Counted from the stretch's first letter, positions 17,994-26,742 are shown. The stretch is DNA of 64,000 nt from Bacteroides sp. OF04-15BH (GCF_003477995.1 NZ_QUEM01000017.1:1-64000); one strand, 5' to 3'. The notes: a model not told the origin generated them from the sequence alone. A program made the numbers and translations.

Positions 17994-18410
17994 TTACAGA
18001 TTGCCGGCACTGAGCACACTGCAATCCATCTGTTTCAGCACTTCCAGACTGCGGTTCAAGTCACTTGGTCGGATCACCACATTGGCTTTGTCGCCTTGAG
18101 CAAAGGCATACATGTACTCAATGAAGATGTTCTGCTCGGCCAGACGTTCCAGAATGACAGACAGAGAACCGGCGGTGTTGGCGCAGCTGATACAGATCAC
18201 TTCGGTTTGAATGACCGAGAAGTTGGCAGCCCGCAATACTTCGATAGCACGGTCTACATCTGATACGATGAGGCGCAGAATACCGAAGTCGGTGGTTTCA
18301 GACATGCTGAAAGCGTGCATGTTGATGCCGGCCTTACCTAAAGCTTTGGTCACATCATTGATGCGGCCGCTTTTGTTTTCCAGAAAAACGGATATTTGTC
18401 GTATAGTCAT
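17994..18410 (-). CDS. Tandem ACT-domain protein
   Basis: 138 residues from the ATG at 18410 (MTIRQISVFLENKSGR), preferred over an upstream start because it leaves a 13-base gap to the PaaK stop codon. Two ACT domains, about 4-66 and 70-136 (ISVFLENKSGRINDVTKALG and ICISCANTAGSLSVILERLA). ACT domains bind amino acids as allosteric ligands; stand-alone double-ACT proteins next to PaaK genes are common. It is the last gene of the aryl-acid operon, so it probably senses an aromatic amino acid and modulates one of the enzymes or the pathway. Confidence 0.85.
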   Translation of the reverse strand: MTIRQISVFLENKSGRINDVTKALGKAGINMHAFSMSETTDFGILRLIVSDVDRAIEVLRAANFSVIQTEVICISCANTAGSLSVILERLAEQNIFIEYMYAFAQGDKANVVIRPSDLNRSLEVLKQMDCSVLSAGNL

Positions 18411-18423
18411 AAGGCGTAGTTTT

Positions 18424-19725
18424 TTATTTGATGATTCGTTTATCAATGACACGTTTGCTCTTGCCCTCGCTGCGTGGGATAGAATTCGGCTCCATCAGTT
18501 TCACCTGAGCGCTGATAGAGAGCACACTCTTCAATCGGTCGGCCAGTTTCTTCTTCAGGTTAAGCAGCGAACCCATCTCGTCGGTATAGAGTTCTTTGCG
18601 CAGCTCCACCTGTACTTCCAAGGTGTCCAGATTGCCCTGACGGTCCACGACCAGCATATACTGTGGCTCGAATTCCTTCATTTCCAGAATGACACTTTCC
18701 ACCTGTGAAGGGAATACATTGATGCCTCGGATGATGAGCATATCGTCTGAACGGCCGATGATGCGGGTGATGCGTACGTTGGTACGTCCGCATTCGCAAG
18801 GTTCGGTAATCAGTGAGGTCAGGTCCTTGGTACGGTAACGCAGCAATGGCATACCGGTTTTGGTCAGTGTGGTCAGCACCAGCTCGCCAGTCTCTCCGGC
18901 AGGCAGTACCTGTCCGGTTTCCGGATCAATGATTTCCGGATAGAAATGATCTTCGCTGATGTGAGAACCGTTTTTGCAAGAACATTCATAGGCTACTCCC
19001 GGACCGATAATCTCGCTCAGACCGTAGATGTTATAACCTTGCAGCCCCAGTTTCTGTTCGATTTCCTGACGCATGTTTTCGGTCCAGGGCTCGGCGCCGA
19101 AGACTCCGACACGCAGATGCAGGTCTTCTTTGGTCATGCCTTTCTTCTGCATGGTTTCGGCCAGATACAGGGCATAGGACGGAGTACAGGCCAGACCGGT
19201 CACTTGCAGGTCCTTCAGCAGGTGCAGATGCTTTTCGGTATTTCCGGTAGAGGTCGGGATTACAGTAGCTCCTAAATGTTCCACACCGTAATGCAGTCCC
19301 AAGCCTCCGGTAAACAGACCGTAGCCGTAGCCTACGGAGAATACATCCTCACGGGAGATGCCGAAGGCACCCAAAGCCCGGGCGGTGACTTCTTTCCATA
19401 CTTCCAGATCATGACGGGTGTAGCCTACGACTGTAGGATTGCCGGTGGTTCCGGATGAGGCATGCACGCGCACGATTTCCTGCATGGAGGCGGCTTGCAG
19501 TCCGTAAGGGTAGTTGTCGCGCAAATCCTGTTTGGTTGTAAACGGCAGTTTGACAATATCGTCTATTGTCTGGATATCCTCAGGGGTGAGGTCCATCTCC
19601 TGCATCTTCTTGCGATAGAAGGGAGTATTGTGATAAACCAGATCGACCAGTTTGTGTAATCTCTTGCCTTGGAGCATACGCATGTCTTCGCGGCTCATGC
19701 ACTCCTTGCTTTCATTCCAAATCAT
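18424..19725 (-). CDS. paaK: Phenylacetate-CoA ligase family enzyme
   Basis: 433 residues, the normal size for PaaK. Contains the ATP/AMP loop VHASSGTTGNPTVVGYT, the adenylate-forming motif YGLSEIIGPGVA, the hinge region YRTKDLTSL, IIGRSDDMLIIRGINVFP, and a C-terminal lid with KSKRVIDKR. These enzymes make aryl-acetyl-CoA from aryl-acetate, ATP and CoA. With IorAB and the aminotransferase upstream it could feed phenylacetate or indoleacetate into amino-acid synthesis, or run in reverse to gain ATP from aryl-acetyl-CoA. Cytosolic. Confidence 0.92.
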   Translation of the reverse strand: MIWNESKECMSREDMRMLQGKRLHKLVDLVYHNTPFYRKKMQEMDLTPEDIQTIDDIVKLPFTTKQDLRDNYPYGLQAASMQEIVRVHASSGTTGNPTVVGYTRHDLEVWKEVTARALGAFGISREDVFSVGYGYGLFTGGLGLHYGVEHLGATVIPTSTGNTEKHLHLLKDLQVTGLACTPSYALYLAETMQKKGMTKEDLHLRVGVFGAEPWTENMRQEIEQKLGLQGYNIYGLSEIIGPGVAYECSCKNGSHISEDHFYPEIIDPETGQVLPAGETGELVLTTLTKTGMPLLRYRTKDLTSLITEPCECGRTNVRITRIIGRSDDMLIIRGINVFPSQVESVILEMKEFEPQYMLVVDRQGNLDTLEVQVELRKELYTDEMGSLLNLKKKLADRLKSVLSISAQVKLMEPNSIPRSEGKSKRVIDKRIIK

Positions 19726-19765
19726 TGTTGTGTTTTTTCGGTAATATTAAAAATAATAATGTGTG

Positions 19766-21082
19766 TTATAGGGGATGGTCGGCATGGAATGCTTTCATGC
19801 GTTCTTCCAGTACCGGATAAAGTTCTTCACGCATGCGCGAGGTACAGGCGCGCACTCCGTTCTGTTCGCAACCGGTAGTGCTCAAGGAAATACTGCTCAC
19901 ACCGTAGTAAAGCAGTTCCTTTAACAGTTGACCGCTGGGCATGTTGCCATAGCCTAAGGTAAAGAAGAAACCGTCGCCAACGGGTTGGGTCACATCATGG
20001 TCGTACACGATATGGAAACCGTTGTCGGTGAAAATCTTTTTCATGCGTTCGGCACGTCGTCCGTATTCCCGGGTGTCTTCCACAAAATCAATGCGTCCTT
20101 CTACAGATGCATCCAGCATGGCTGCATAGGCATATTGAGTGGAGGCCGTGCATCCCGAAGTGATCATGTAAAGAATGGATGCGATTAGGGTTTGTCCGAA
20201 TATACCGGAGTCACCGTAGCGCTCAGCCAGTGCCGGATAGTGGGTGTGAAACAGTTTTTCGGGCACACAGAGCACAGCCATACGCTGACCGGCATAGCTG
20301 AATATCTTGGAAGAAGAAAGCATCAGCACATAGTTGTCGGTGTAACGGGCCACAGTAGGAGGGTAGGGCGGCTGCCAGGGTTTGCCCAGATCACTGCGGA
20401 AGTCCATGCAGAAATAGGCCATGTCTTCCATGACGATGGCATCGTAGCGGGTAGCCAGTTCGCCGATAATCTTCAGCTCGGAGTCTTCCAGACAGATCCA
20501 TGCCGGATTGTTGGGGTTGGAATAGACGATGGCGGCAATATCCCCTTTGCTCAGATAAGATTCCAGCTTCTCGCGCAAAGCCTCTCCGCGATAATGATAG
20601 ATGTCGAACCATTCCCACTGCGCTCCGATGATGCGTAACTGGGATTTCTGGATGGGGAAGCCCGGATCGATGAACAAAACCTTGTTCTTTCCCGGGATAC
20701 GCTGGGTACATGCGATGAAAGAGCCGTATGAGGCGGCTACGGAACCGGTGGTAGGGATACATCCTTCGGCCGGAATATCTATGTCAATAAAAGCCTTTAC
20801 AAAACGGGATGCAGCAGCTTTCAGTTCGGCCACACCAGCTGCAGCCGGATATTGTGAACCGACACCACGGTCCAGAGCCGCTTTTTCGGCTTCGATGCCG
20901 ATCTGATTGGCCGGCAGACCGGGAGAGCCCTGATCCATACGGATAAAGGGAATGCCGGTCTTTTCTTCCAGACGTGAGGCTACCAGAAGCACTTCGCCGA
21001 TGGTGGCCTGTTCCAGGTTGGCTATCTGCAGTTCGCTGACTACCGAGGCCACCAATTCTTCGCTGAATACTTGATGTTTCAT
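19766..21082 (-). CDS. PLP-dependent class I/II aminotransferase
   Basis: 438 residues from the ATG at 21082 (MKHQVFSEELVASV), 13 bases after the IorB stop; the longer frame would overlap iorB. Fold-type I aminotransferase: YSNPNNPAWICLEDSEL, an aspartate loop VMEDMAYFCMD, and the PLP lysine in LSSSKIFSYAGQRMAVL. Sitting between IorAB and PaaK it most likely interconverts aromatic amino acids and aryl-pyruvates, supplying or consuming the IorAB substrate. Exact specificity cannot be read from the sequence. Confidence 0.88.
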   Translation of the reverse strand: MKHQVFSEELVASVVSELQIANLEQATIGEVLLVASRLEEKTGIPFIRMDQGSPGLPANQIGIEAEKAALDRGVGSQYPAAAGVAELKAAASRFVKAFIDIDIPAEGCIPTTGSVAASYGSFIACTQRIPGKNKVLFIDPGFPIQKSQLRIIGAQWEWFDIYHYRGEALREKLESYLSKGDIAAIVYSNPNNPAWICLEDSELKIIGELATRYDAIVMEDMAYFCMDFRSDLGKPWQPPYPPTVARYTDNYVLMLSSSKIFSYAGQRMAVLCVPEKLFHTHYPALAERYGDSGIFGQTLIASILYMITSGCTASTQYAYAAMLDASVEGRIDFVEDTREYGRRAERMKKIFTDNGFHIVYDHDVTQPVGDGFFFTLGYGNMPSGQLLKELLYYGVSSISLSTTGCEQNGVRACTSRMREELYPVLEERMKAFHADHPL

Positions 21083-21095
21083 GGCTGTTCTGTTT

Positions 21096-21677
21096 TTAGG
21101 GGTTCTCGGCGGCTGCATAGCCCAAATCGAAAGCTTTCTGATTCATTTCTACCACGGCTGCTCCTTTGGAACCGAACACACGGGCAATGCTGTCGCGCAG
21201 TTCTTCAACGGAAACGATGCCCAGATAGCGGGAAGCGGCTCCGAGAAGGATGACATTGGCGCATTTCGGCATGTTATGTTCGTGGGCAATCTGCTCTACA
21301 TCTACCAGAATGATGTGAGGCAACTGGGTCAGTTCCTCTTTTAAGGCTTGCTCGTCAGGATAGTTCGGGATATTCTTGAAGGGAGCGGAGGAAGTGATGA
21401 TCCAGCCTTCACGGTCCAGATAGGGCAGATAGCGCAGGGCTTCCATAGGCTCGAGTGAGAGAATCATGTCGGCGGTACCCTGAGCGATCAGGTCTGAGGC
21501 AATAGGACTGTCGGAAAGACGCAGATTGGACTGCACGTCACCGCCGCGCTGACTCATTCCGTGTACTTCGGCCTGTTTCAGATACAGACCGCTGTGTGTG
21601 GCTGCTTCGCCGATGATAGTGGCGATGGACAGGATGCCCTGTCCGCCCACACCGGATAATATGATATCTGTTTTCAT
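21096..21677 (-). CDS. iorB: Indolepyruvate oxidoreductase subunit beta
   Basis: 193 residues from the ATG at 21677, whose ATGA overlaps the iorA stop codon; this fixes the start against the longer frame. Single gamma-type domain of 2-oxoacid:acceptor oxidoreductases: DIILSGVGGQGILSIATIIG at the N-terminus, then EVHGMSQRGGDVQSNLRLSD. Forms a complex with IorA for oxidative decarboxylation of aryl-pyruvates to aryl-acetyl-CoA. Tightly coupled with iorA. Confidence 0.93.
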   Translation of the reverse strand: MKTDIILSGVGGQGILSIATIIGEAATHSGLYLKQAEVHGMSQRGGDVQSNLRLSDSPIASDLIAQGTADMILSLEPMEALRYLPYLDREGWIITSSAPFKNIPNYPDEQALKEELTQLPHIILVDVEQIAHEHNMPKCANVILLGAASRYLGIVSVEELRDSIARVFGSKGAAVVEMNQKAFDLGYAAAENP

Positions 21678-23290
21678 GCTTTTTGTTCCTTTCTTTTTTG
21701 TTTCAGTTTGCGGTTTAAGGTCTGGATACATTCACGGCGCGGAATGATGACAGATACTCCGTTGTATTCGATTTCTTCGCGGATGACGCGGGTAATTTCT
21801 TCCATGTTCTTAGGCAGAGGGACAACCACACGCACGTGTTCCGGCTCTACACCGAGTCCCAGACAGATGGCCTCAAATTTATTGGTTCCCGCAGAATCCT
21901 GTCCTCCGGTCATGGCCGTGGTCAGGTTGTCCGAGATCACTATGGTAATATTGGCTTTGTCGTTGACGGCATCCAGCAATCCGGTCATTCCGGAATGAGT
22001 GAAAGTGGAATCGCCGATGACAGCAATAGCCGGGAACAAGCCTGCATCGGCGGCACCTTTGGCCATCGTAATGGAAGCACCCATATCGACACAACTGTCA
22101 ATGGCACGGAAAGGAGGAAGGGCACCTAAGGTATAGCAGCCGATATCGGCAAAGACGCGGGCATCGGGATATTCGCGAACCACTTCATTCAAGGCATTAT
22201 AGACATCGCGGTGACCACAACCCTGACACAGGGCTGGCGGGCGCGGAACCAGATTTTTCGGTGCTTCGAAGAAGCGCTTGCTGGCGATTCCCATGGCAGC
22301 TGCTACATTGTCAGGTGTCAGTTCTCCGGTGCGAGGCAGATCGCCAGTCAGGCGGCCTTTAACCGGATAGTCGGCACCCAGCATTGCGTGTACCTGTTCT
22401 TCAACGAAAGGTTGTCCGTCTTCCACAACCAGAATTCCCTGGCATTGGGCTGCCAGCTCATGAACAAGGGCTGCGGGCAACGGATATTGTGCAATCTTTA
22501 ATACCGGGAAATCATCGTGTCCTCCTTCAGCTTCCTTGACATAGTTGTAACCGATGCCGCAGGCAATGATACCGATTCCTTTACTGTTGCTGCCTGCTTC
22601 CAGACGGGTGTGATGTCCTTGAGCTGCCAGAGATTCCAGTTCGGCCTGTTTTTCAATAAGGGAGGCATACTGACGGCGTGCATTGGCCGGCAGTAGCACC
22701 CAGGATGCCGGGTCCTTGGCATAGGGCAGTTTTTGAAGCGGCTGTGCTTCTGTCTTTACGGTGACGGCCGCGCGTGAATGGGCCATACGGGTAGTGATGC
22801 GCATCAACACCGGCAGTTTCTGCTTCTCGGACAATTCAAAGCCGTAAGGCATCAAATCGTATGCTTCCTGCTGTGACGACGGTTCCAGGATGGGCATCAA
22901 GGAGAATTTACCGTAGAAACGGGAATCCTGCTCGTTTTGAGAAGAGTGCATCGAAGGATCATCGGCCACAATCACGATGAGTCCGCCGTTTACTCCGGTC
23001 ATGGCTGAATTGACAAAGGCATCGGCAGCCACATTCAGTCCGACATGCTTCATGCAGACAATGGCACGGCATCCGGCGTATGACATACCCAAGGCTGCTT
23101 CCATAGCAGTCTTTTCATTGGTACACCAGGTATTATGTATGCCTCGTTCTTGAGTCAGCGGGTGTTTTTGAATATATTCCGTGATTTCGGTGCTGGGGGT
23201 TCCGGGATAGGCATATACGCCTTTGATGCCGGCATGCAAAGCACCCAGTGCGATGGCTTCATCGCCTAAAAGGAGTTTCTTGTCAGTCAT
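21674..23290 (-). CDS. iorA: Indolepyruvate oxidoreductase subunit alpha lacking the ferredoxin domain
   Basis: 538 residues. N-terminal pyrimidine-binding domain (GDEAIALGALHAGIKGVYAY, PGTPSTEI), a middle domain, and a C-terminal thiamine-diphosphate domain (LCQGCGHRD, DIGCYTLGALPPF, and the TPP motif beginning IGDSTFTHSG and ending NITIVISDN). Catalyses oxidative decarboxylation of indole-, phenyl- or hydroxyphenyl-pyruvate with CoA, giving aryl-acetyl-CoA and reduced ferredoxin. Canonical archaeal IorA carries a C-terminal 2[4Fe-4S] domain; here the protein ends IQTLNRKLKQKRKEQKA with no CxxCxxC. Overlaps iorB by four bases. Confidence 0.93.
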   Translation of the reverse strand: MTDKKLLLGDEAIALGALHAGIKGVYAYPGTPSTEITEYIQKHPLTQERGIHNTWCTNEKTAMEAALGMSYAGCRAIVCMKHVGLNVAADAFVNSAMTGVNGGLIVIVADDPSMHSSQNEQDSRFYGKFSLMPILEPSSQQEAYDLMPYGFELSEKQKLPVLMRITTRMAHSRAAVTVKTEAQPLQKLPYAKDPASWVLLPANARRQYASLIEKQAELESLAAQGHHTRLEAGSNSKGIGIIACGIGYNYVKEAEGGHDDFPVLKIAQYPLPAALVHELAAQCQGILVVEDGQPFVEEQVHAMLGADYPVKGRLTGDLPRTGELTPDNVAAAMGIASKRFFEAPKNLVPRPPALCQGCGHRDVYNALNEVVREYPDARVFADIGCYTLGALPPFRAIDSCVDMGASITMAKGAADAGLFPAIAVIGDSTFTHSGMTGLLDAVNDKANITIVISDNLTTAMTGGQDSAGTNKFEAICLGLGVEPEHVRVVVPLPKNMEEITRVIREEIEYNGVSVIIPRRECIQTLNRKLKQKRKEQKA

Positions 23291-23315
23291 ATCTTATTTT
23301 TTTAGGTATTCGGTT

Positions 23316-24083
23316 TTAAGGAGCAATCTGGAACGGGTCTGCATCATTCAGTACCGGGAATTTTTCCCGGAAGCGGTTCAGCTCTTCCAGATCAATAAGG
23401 GCCGAGACAACATCTTCCTGATTGTTCCGGCATGCTGCCAGGTCTTTTCCATAAGGATCAATGAGGACACTGCCTCCGCAGTATTGGCAGGACGGATCGG
23501 TTCCTACGCGATTGACTCCGGCCACATAGCATTGGTTTTCGATGGCACGGGCATGCAGAAGGGTGGTCCAGGCTTCGATACGCGATTCCGGCCAGCTGGC
23601 TACGTATAGAATCAGGTCATAGTCTTTGCGATTGCGTGCCCACACCGGAAAACGAAGATCGTAGCAGACCTGTAAGAGAATACGTACTCCTTGGTATTCC
23701 ACAATAACCCGCTCTGTTCCGGGAGTGAAGGTGTGGTGTTCACCGCCATAAGTGAACAGGTGCTTCTTGTCGTAGAAACAATAATGACCGTCGGGATATA
23801 CAAAATAGAAACGGTTGTAATATTTTCCGTCGGCATGTGTGGCTACACTGCCGGCCAGTGCACATTGCCTTTTCCGGGCTGTTTCCTGCATCCATTCCAG
23901 GCTTCCTGCTTCTGTCGCTTCTTCTGCTATTTTGTGTGGTTCGGTACAAAAACCGGTAGAGAACATCTCCGGGAAAACATAAAGATCCGCCAACGGTGAG
24001 GAAGAGAGTTTTTCTTCCAGATGTTGGCGATTTTCTTCTGGGCTGGCCCAAATAATATCACTTTGAATAATACTTATTTTCAT
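23316..24083 (-). CDS. Nitrilase-superfamily amidohydrolase (omega-amidase-like)
   Basis: 255 residues from the ATG at 24083 (MKISIIQSDIIWASPEENRQ), preferred over a start seven codons earlier because it begins exactly at the usual family N-terminus. Carries the nitrilase Glu (YVFPEMFSTGF), Lys (YDKKHLFTYGGEHH) and Cys (LLQVCYDLRFPVWAR) triad. Most like YafV/Nit2-type omega-amidases, which hydrolyse alpha-keto acid amides left after glutamine-dependent transamination. First gene of the operon with iorAB, 25 bases upstream of iorA; an omega-amidase role fits an aminotransferase pathway. Confidence 0.85.
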   Translation of the reverse strand: MKISIIQSDIIWASPEENRQHLEEKLSSSPLADLYVFPEMFSTGFCTEPHKIAEEATEAGSLEWMQETARKRQCALAGSVATHADGKYYNRFYFVYPDGHYCFYDKKHLFTYGGEHHTFTPGTERVIVEYQGVRILLQVCYDLRFPVWARNRKDYDLILYVASWPESRIEAWTTLLHARAIENQCYVAGVNRVGTDPSCQYCGGSVLIDPYGKDLAACRNNQEDVVSALIDLEELNRFREKFPVLNDADPFQIAP

Positions 24084-24190
24084 GGTCTTTTCAGCTTTTA
24101 GCATATAAAAGTATCTATTTATTTATATTCTGCCAAATATTTCTATAGATTATTACTTTTATTGCCGTAAATAGTATTCGTTTCTTGTTC

Positions 24191-24658
24191 TTATTCCTGT
24201 TTAACGAATATCAGTTTTCCGGTATCATAGCCACGTTTTTCCAGCCGTTGCAGGATTTCAGCATTCAGAGAATCCGGCAGGGTTTTGGTCCGGCTCAGAA
24301 TCCACAGGTATTTTTCAGAGCTGCTTCCGATAACGGCGTAGCGGTAATCGGGGTCTAATTCCAGAATATAATAATCGGAGTAGAACCAGAGAAAAAAGGA
24401 CACTTTGAGTTTTCCGGGATCATTTGCCTGAGGTAAATAGGCTTTACCAATCACCTGTTTGTGTTTTCCGTTTTTATAGCCTTCATTCAGAACCATGATT
24501 TTTCCATTGGGCTTGAAAGCATAAGTGGCCGTAACCAGAGTCATTCCTCTTTCAAAGTAGTGATCGTATCGGGCAATTTCATACCAGGTGCCCATGTATC
24601 GGGCCAGATCGACCTGAGTGACGGTATGATTGTCTATATTCTGATTGTTCGTTTTCAT
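24191..24658 (-). CDS. Lipocalin family protein without a signal peptide
   Basis: 155 residues from the ATG at 24658 (a start two codons earlier is equally possible). Bacterial lipocalin of the Blc type: the GxW motif YMGTWYEIARYDHYFERGM, then LDPDYRYAVIGSSSEKYLWILSR. Blc of enterobacteria is an outer-membrane lipoprotein that binds lysophospholipids; here neither a signal peptide nor a lipobox is present, so it would be cytosolic. Monocistronic. Confidence 0.85.
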   Translation of the reverse strand: MKTNNQNIDNHTVTQVDLARYMGTWYEIARYDHYFERGMTLVTATYAFKPNGKIMVLNEGYKNGKHKQVIGKAYLPQANDPGKLKVSFFLWFYSDYYILELDPDYRYAVIGSSSEKYLWILSRTKTLPDSLNAEILQRLEKRGYDTGKLIFVKQE

Positions 24659-24680
24659 AGGCATGATTTTATAGATTATT

Positions 24681-24688
24681 CAAAATTA
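24681..24688 (-). promoter_or_regulatory. -7 box for the lipocalin gene
   Basis: TAATTTTG on the minus strand, 22 bases upstream of the ATG at 24658; implies a very short leader. Confidence 0.45.
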
Positions 24689-24774
24689 CCAAACTTTGCT
24701 GGGGAAAACAAGATAATGATGCGGATATTGTCAAATAAAGTCATAAAATTCTTTCATTTTGAACATTTGTTCAT

Positions 24775-24782
24775 TATCTTTG
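24775..24782 (+). promoter_or_regulatory. -7 box for the DUF134-NifX gene
   Basis: TATCTTTG, 23 bases before the ATG at 24806, with TTTG motifs at 24758 and 24766. Confidence 0.5.
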
Positions 24783-24805
24783 CAATGTTATCATAAAATA
24801 ATCCT

Positions 24806-25603
24806 ATGTCACCCCGTCCGAAGAATTTTAGAAAAGTAAGTGGAGTTCCGGTTTCCTGTGGCTTTGTGCCTTTGTCTGAGGGAAATCGCGAAACAGTCGT
24901 TTTGCATCTGGAAGAATACGAAACGGTTCTTTTGTGCGATTATGAAGGACTGACCCATGCACAGGCTGCACAACAGATGGGTGTTTCCCGTCCGACGATT
25001 ACCCGAATTTACGCTTCGGCACGACAGAAGATAGCGAGGGCCCTGGTAGATTCCTGTGCATTGGTTGTCGAGGGAGGAAACGTGTATGTTGATGGAGGGT
25101 GGTTCCGATGCCGGCATTGTGGCTTTGTTTTTAATCAGGCTGAGCCGTTGCCGGGTGGTGAATGTAAAGACTGTTTACTTTGTGGAGGACGGTGTGATGA
25201 GATTGATTTTTTAAAATACAGGAAAATGAAAAAAATTGCTTTACCGACAAGAAATGGTCAGATTGATGATCATTTCGGACATTGTGAGTTTTACACGATT
25301 GTATCAGTGAATGAAGAAAACCAGATTGTATTGGCAGAGACGATGCCATCTCCTCAGGGATGTGGCTGTAAATCAAATATCGCCTTTAAGTTACAGGAAG
25401 ACGGGGTGACGGTAATGCTGGCCGGTAATATGGGAGCCGGAGCACTGAATAAATTGTCGGCCTGTGGTATTCAGGTCTTTAGAGGTTGCAGTGGTCCTGT
25501 CCTGGATGTGGTGCAGGCTTACTTGCGTGGTGAAATTCAGGACTCCGGCATGGGATGCCAGCATCATTCTGAAGACGGTCATCAATGCGCCCATCACGAA
25601 TAA
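24806..25603 (+). CDS. DUF134 HTH protein fused to a NifX/NifB-type metal-cluster domain
   Basis: 265 residues. N-terminal DUF134 region with a sigma70 region 4-like helix-turn-helix (AAQQMGVSRPTITRIYASAR), then a Cys-rich segment (CRHCGFVF, CKDCLLCGGRC). Residues about 145-245 form a dinitrogenase Fe-Mo cofactor-binding domain (IALPTRNGQIDDHFGHCEFY, GCGCKSNIAFKLQ, GAGALNKL). The tail GMGCQHHSEDGHQCAHHE is His/Cys-rich. A DNA-binding protein controlled by a metal or Fe-S ligand is a plausible reading. No nif genes are in the window, so it is not evidence for nitrogen fixation. Confidence 0.85.
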   Translation: MSPRPKNFRKVSGVPVSCGFVPLSEGNRETVVLHLEEYETVLLCDYEGLTHAQAAQQMGVSRPTITRIYASARQKIARALVDSCALVVEGGNVYVDGGWFRCRHCGFVFNQAEPLPGGECKDCLLCGGRCDEIDFLKYRKMKKIALPTRNGQIDDHFGHCEFYTIVSVNEENQIVLAETMPSPQGCGCKSNIAFKLQEDGVTVMLAGNMGAGALNKLSACGIQVFRGCSGPVLDVVQAYLRGEIQDSGMGCQHHSEDGHQCAHHE

Positions 25604-25705
25604 GAGTTCCAGAATATTAAAATCTTGTTTTGTCGAAATTTTTCCTTGTCTCTACTGTTGCGATATATTCAACAGCTGTTTGAAACGGTTGTTGGCAAAT
25701 ATAAC

Positions 25706-25713
25706 TATATTTG
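25706..25713 (+). promoter_or_regulatory. -7 box for the small HTH gene
   Basis: TATATTTG, with a TTTG 23 bases upstream (25679-25682), 28 bases before the ATG at 25742. Confidence 0.6.
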
Positions 25714-25741
25714 TACTTTAGTTGTAGAATAGTAGGGAAAT

Positions 25742-25963
25742 ATGATTCATATTGGTAAAGTTATAGAGAAAGTGCTCCGTGACCAGGGAAAAACTGTTAC
25801 CTGGTTCGCCAGAAGTTTGTACTGTGGCCGCACCAATGTGTATAAGATTTTTCAGCGGGAAAGCGTAGATTCGGAAATGCTTTACCGCATATCCAAGATA
25901 TTGTCTCATGACTTCTTTAAATACTATTCTAAAGAGCTGGAGGAAGATACGGAAGAGATTTAG
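25742..25963 (+). CDS. Small XRE-like helix-turn-helix protein
   Basis: 73 residues. A helical protein with VTWFARSLYCGRTNVYKIFQ as the likely helix-turn-helix pair and an acidic end (ELEEDTEEI). Similar short XRE-type proteins are common in Bacteroides. Its own -7 box and a terminator make it monocistronic. Targets unknown. Confidence 0.75.
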   Translation: MIHIGKVIEKVLRDQGKTVTWFARSLYCGRTNVYKIFQRESVDSEMLYRISKILSHDFFKYYSKELEEDTEEI

Positions 25964-25990
25964 TCGGAAGATTTAAGATAATAAGGATAC

Positions 25991-26022
25991 AAAAAAAGCA
26001 GTCTGAAAAGACTGCTTTTTTT
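25991..26022. terminator. Bidirectional terminator between the HTH gene and rpmA
   Basis: Arms AAAAAAAGCAGTCT and AGACTGCTTTTTTT around a GAAA loop; works on both strands for converging genes. Confidence 0.9.
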
Positions 26023-26040
26023 GTGTTATAGTTATAACGC

Positions 26041-26316
26041 TTATGCTTCTGCCTTAGGTTCAACAGAAACAACGCTTCTGTCCTGACGTCCTTTGTAGCT
26101 ACCTTTCTTGAAAGTTACTACACCGTCTACCAATGCGTAAAGAGTGTGATCGCTACCCATACCTACGTTCTTACCTGGGTAGTGAACTGTACCACGCTGA
26201 CGAACGATAACGTTACCAGCGATGCAAGCCTGACCACCAAAAATCTTAACGCCTAATCTTTGTGATGCTGATTCACGGCCGTTCTTAGAACTACCTACAC
26301 CTTTCTTATGTGCCAT
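26041..26316 (-). CDS. rpmA: 50S ribosomal protein L27
   Basis: 91 residues beginning [16 protein letters not shown], with the L27 signature [20 protein letters not shown]. No N-terminal cleavable extension of the kind seen in Firmicutes. 21 bases downstream of rplU and co-transcribed. Confidence 0.98.
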   Translation of the reverse strand: MAHKKGVGSSKNGRESASQRLGVKIFGGQACIAGNVIVRQRGTVHYPGKNVGMGSDHTLYALVDGVVTFKKGSYKGRQDRSVVSVEPKAEA

Positions 26317-26337
26317 TTTCTTTTACGTTTTTAATGA

Positions 26338-26655
26338 TTAAGCAATAACTTGTTTGATAGTTAACTCAGTGAACTGCTGGCGATGACCATTCAGTTTACG
26401 ATAACCTTTTCTTCTCTTCTTGTGGAATACCAATACCTTGTCGCCCTTTACCAGCGGAGATACAACTTCGCATACAACCTTAGCGCCTTCTACAGTAGGA
26501 GCACCTACAGTGATGTTACCGGCATTGTCAACCAATAATACTTTCTCAAACTCTACAGTCTGATTTGCTTCAGCATTCTGAATGTGGTAAACGAACAATT
26601 TCTTACCTTCTTCAGCTTTGAACTGCTGACCGTTAATTTCTACAATTGCGTACAT
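26338..26655 (-). CDS. rplU: 50S ribosomal protein L21
   Basis: 105 residues, [20 protein letters not shown] at the start and the L21 signature [20 protein letters not shown]. First gene of the rplU-rpmA operon, with a well-formed promoter and a leader of about 80 bases. Confidence 0.98.
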   Translation of the reverse strand: MYAIVEINGQQFKAEEGKKLFVYHIQNAEANQTVEFEKVLLVDNAGNITVGAPTVEGAKVVCEVVSPLVKGDKVLVFHKKRRKGYRKLNGHRQQFTELTIKQVIA

Positions 26656-26742
26656 TTATTTTATTATAATTAAACGGGTTTCTCCGCAAGGCGAATACCA
26701 TAGGTATTACTTTACCGAGCCTCCACGGACTAAAATCGGCTG

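Noticed and set aside
24806..25603. NifX-type domain as evidence for nitrogen fixation
   Set aside because: This domain is common outside nif clusters and no nif structural or assembly genes are in the window.
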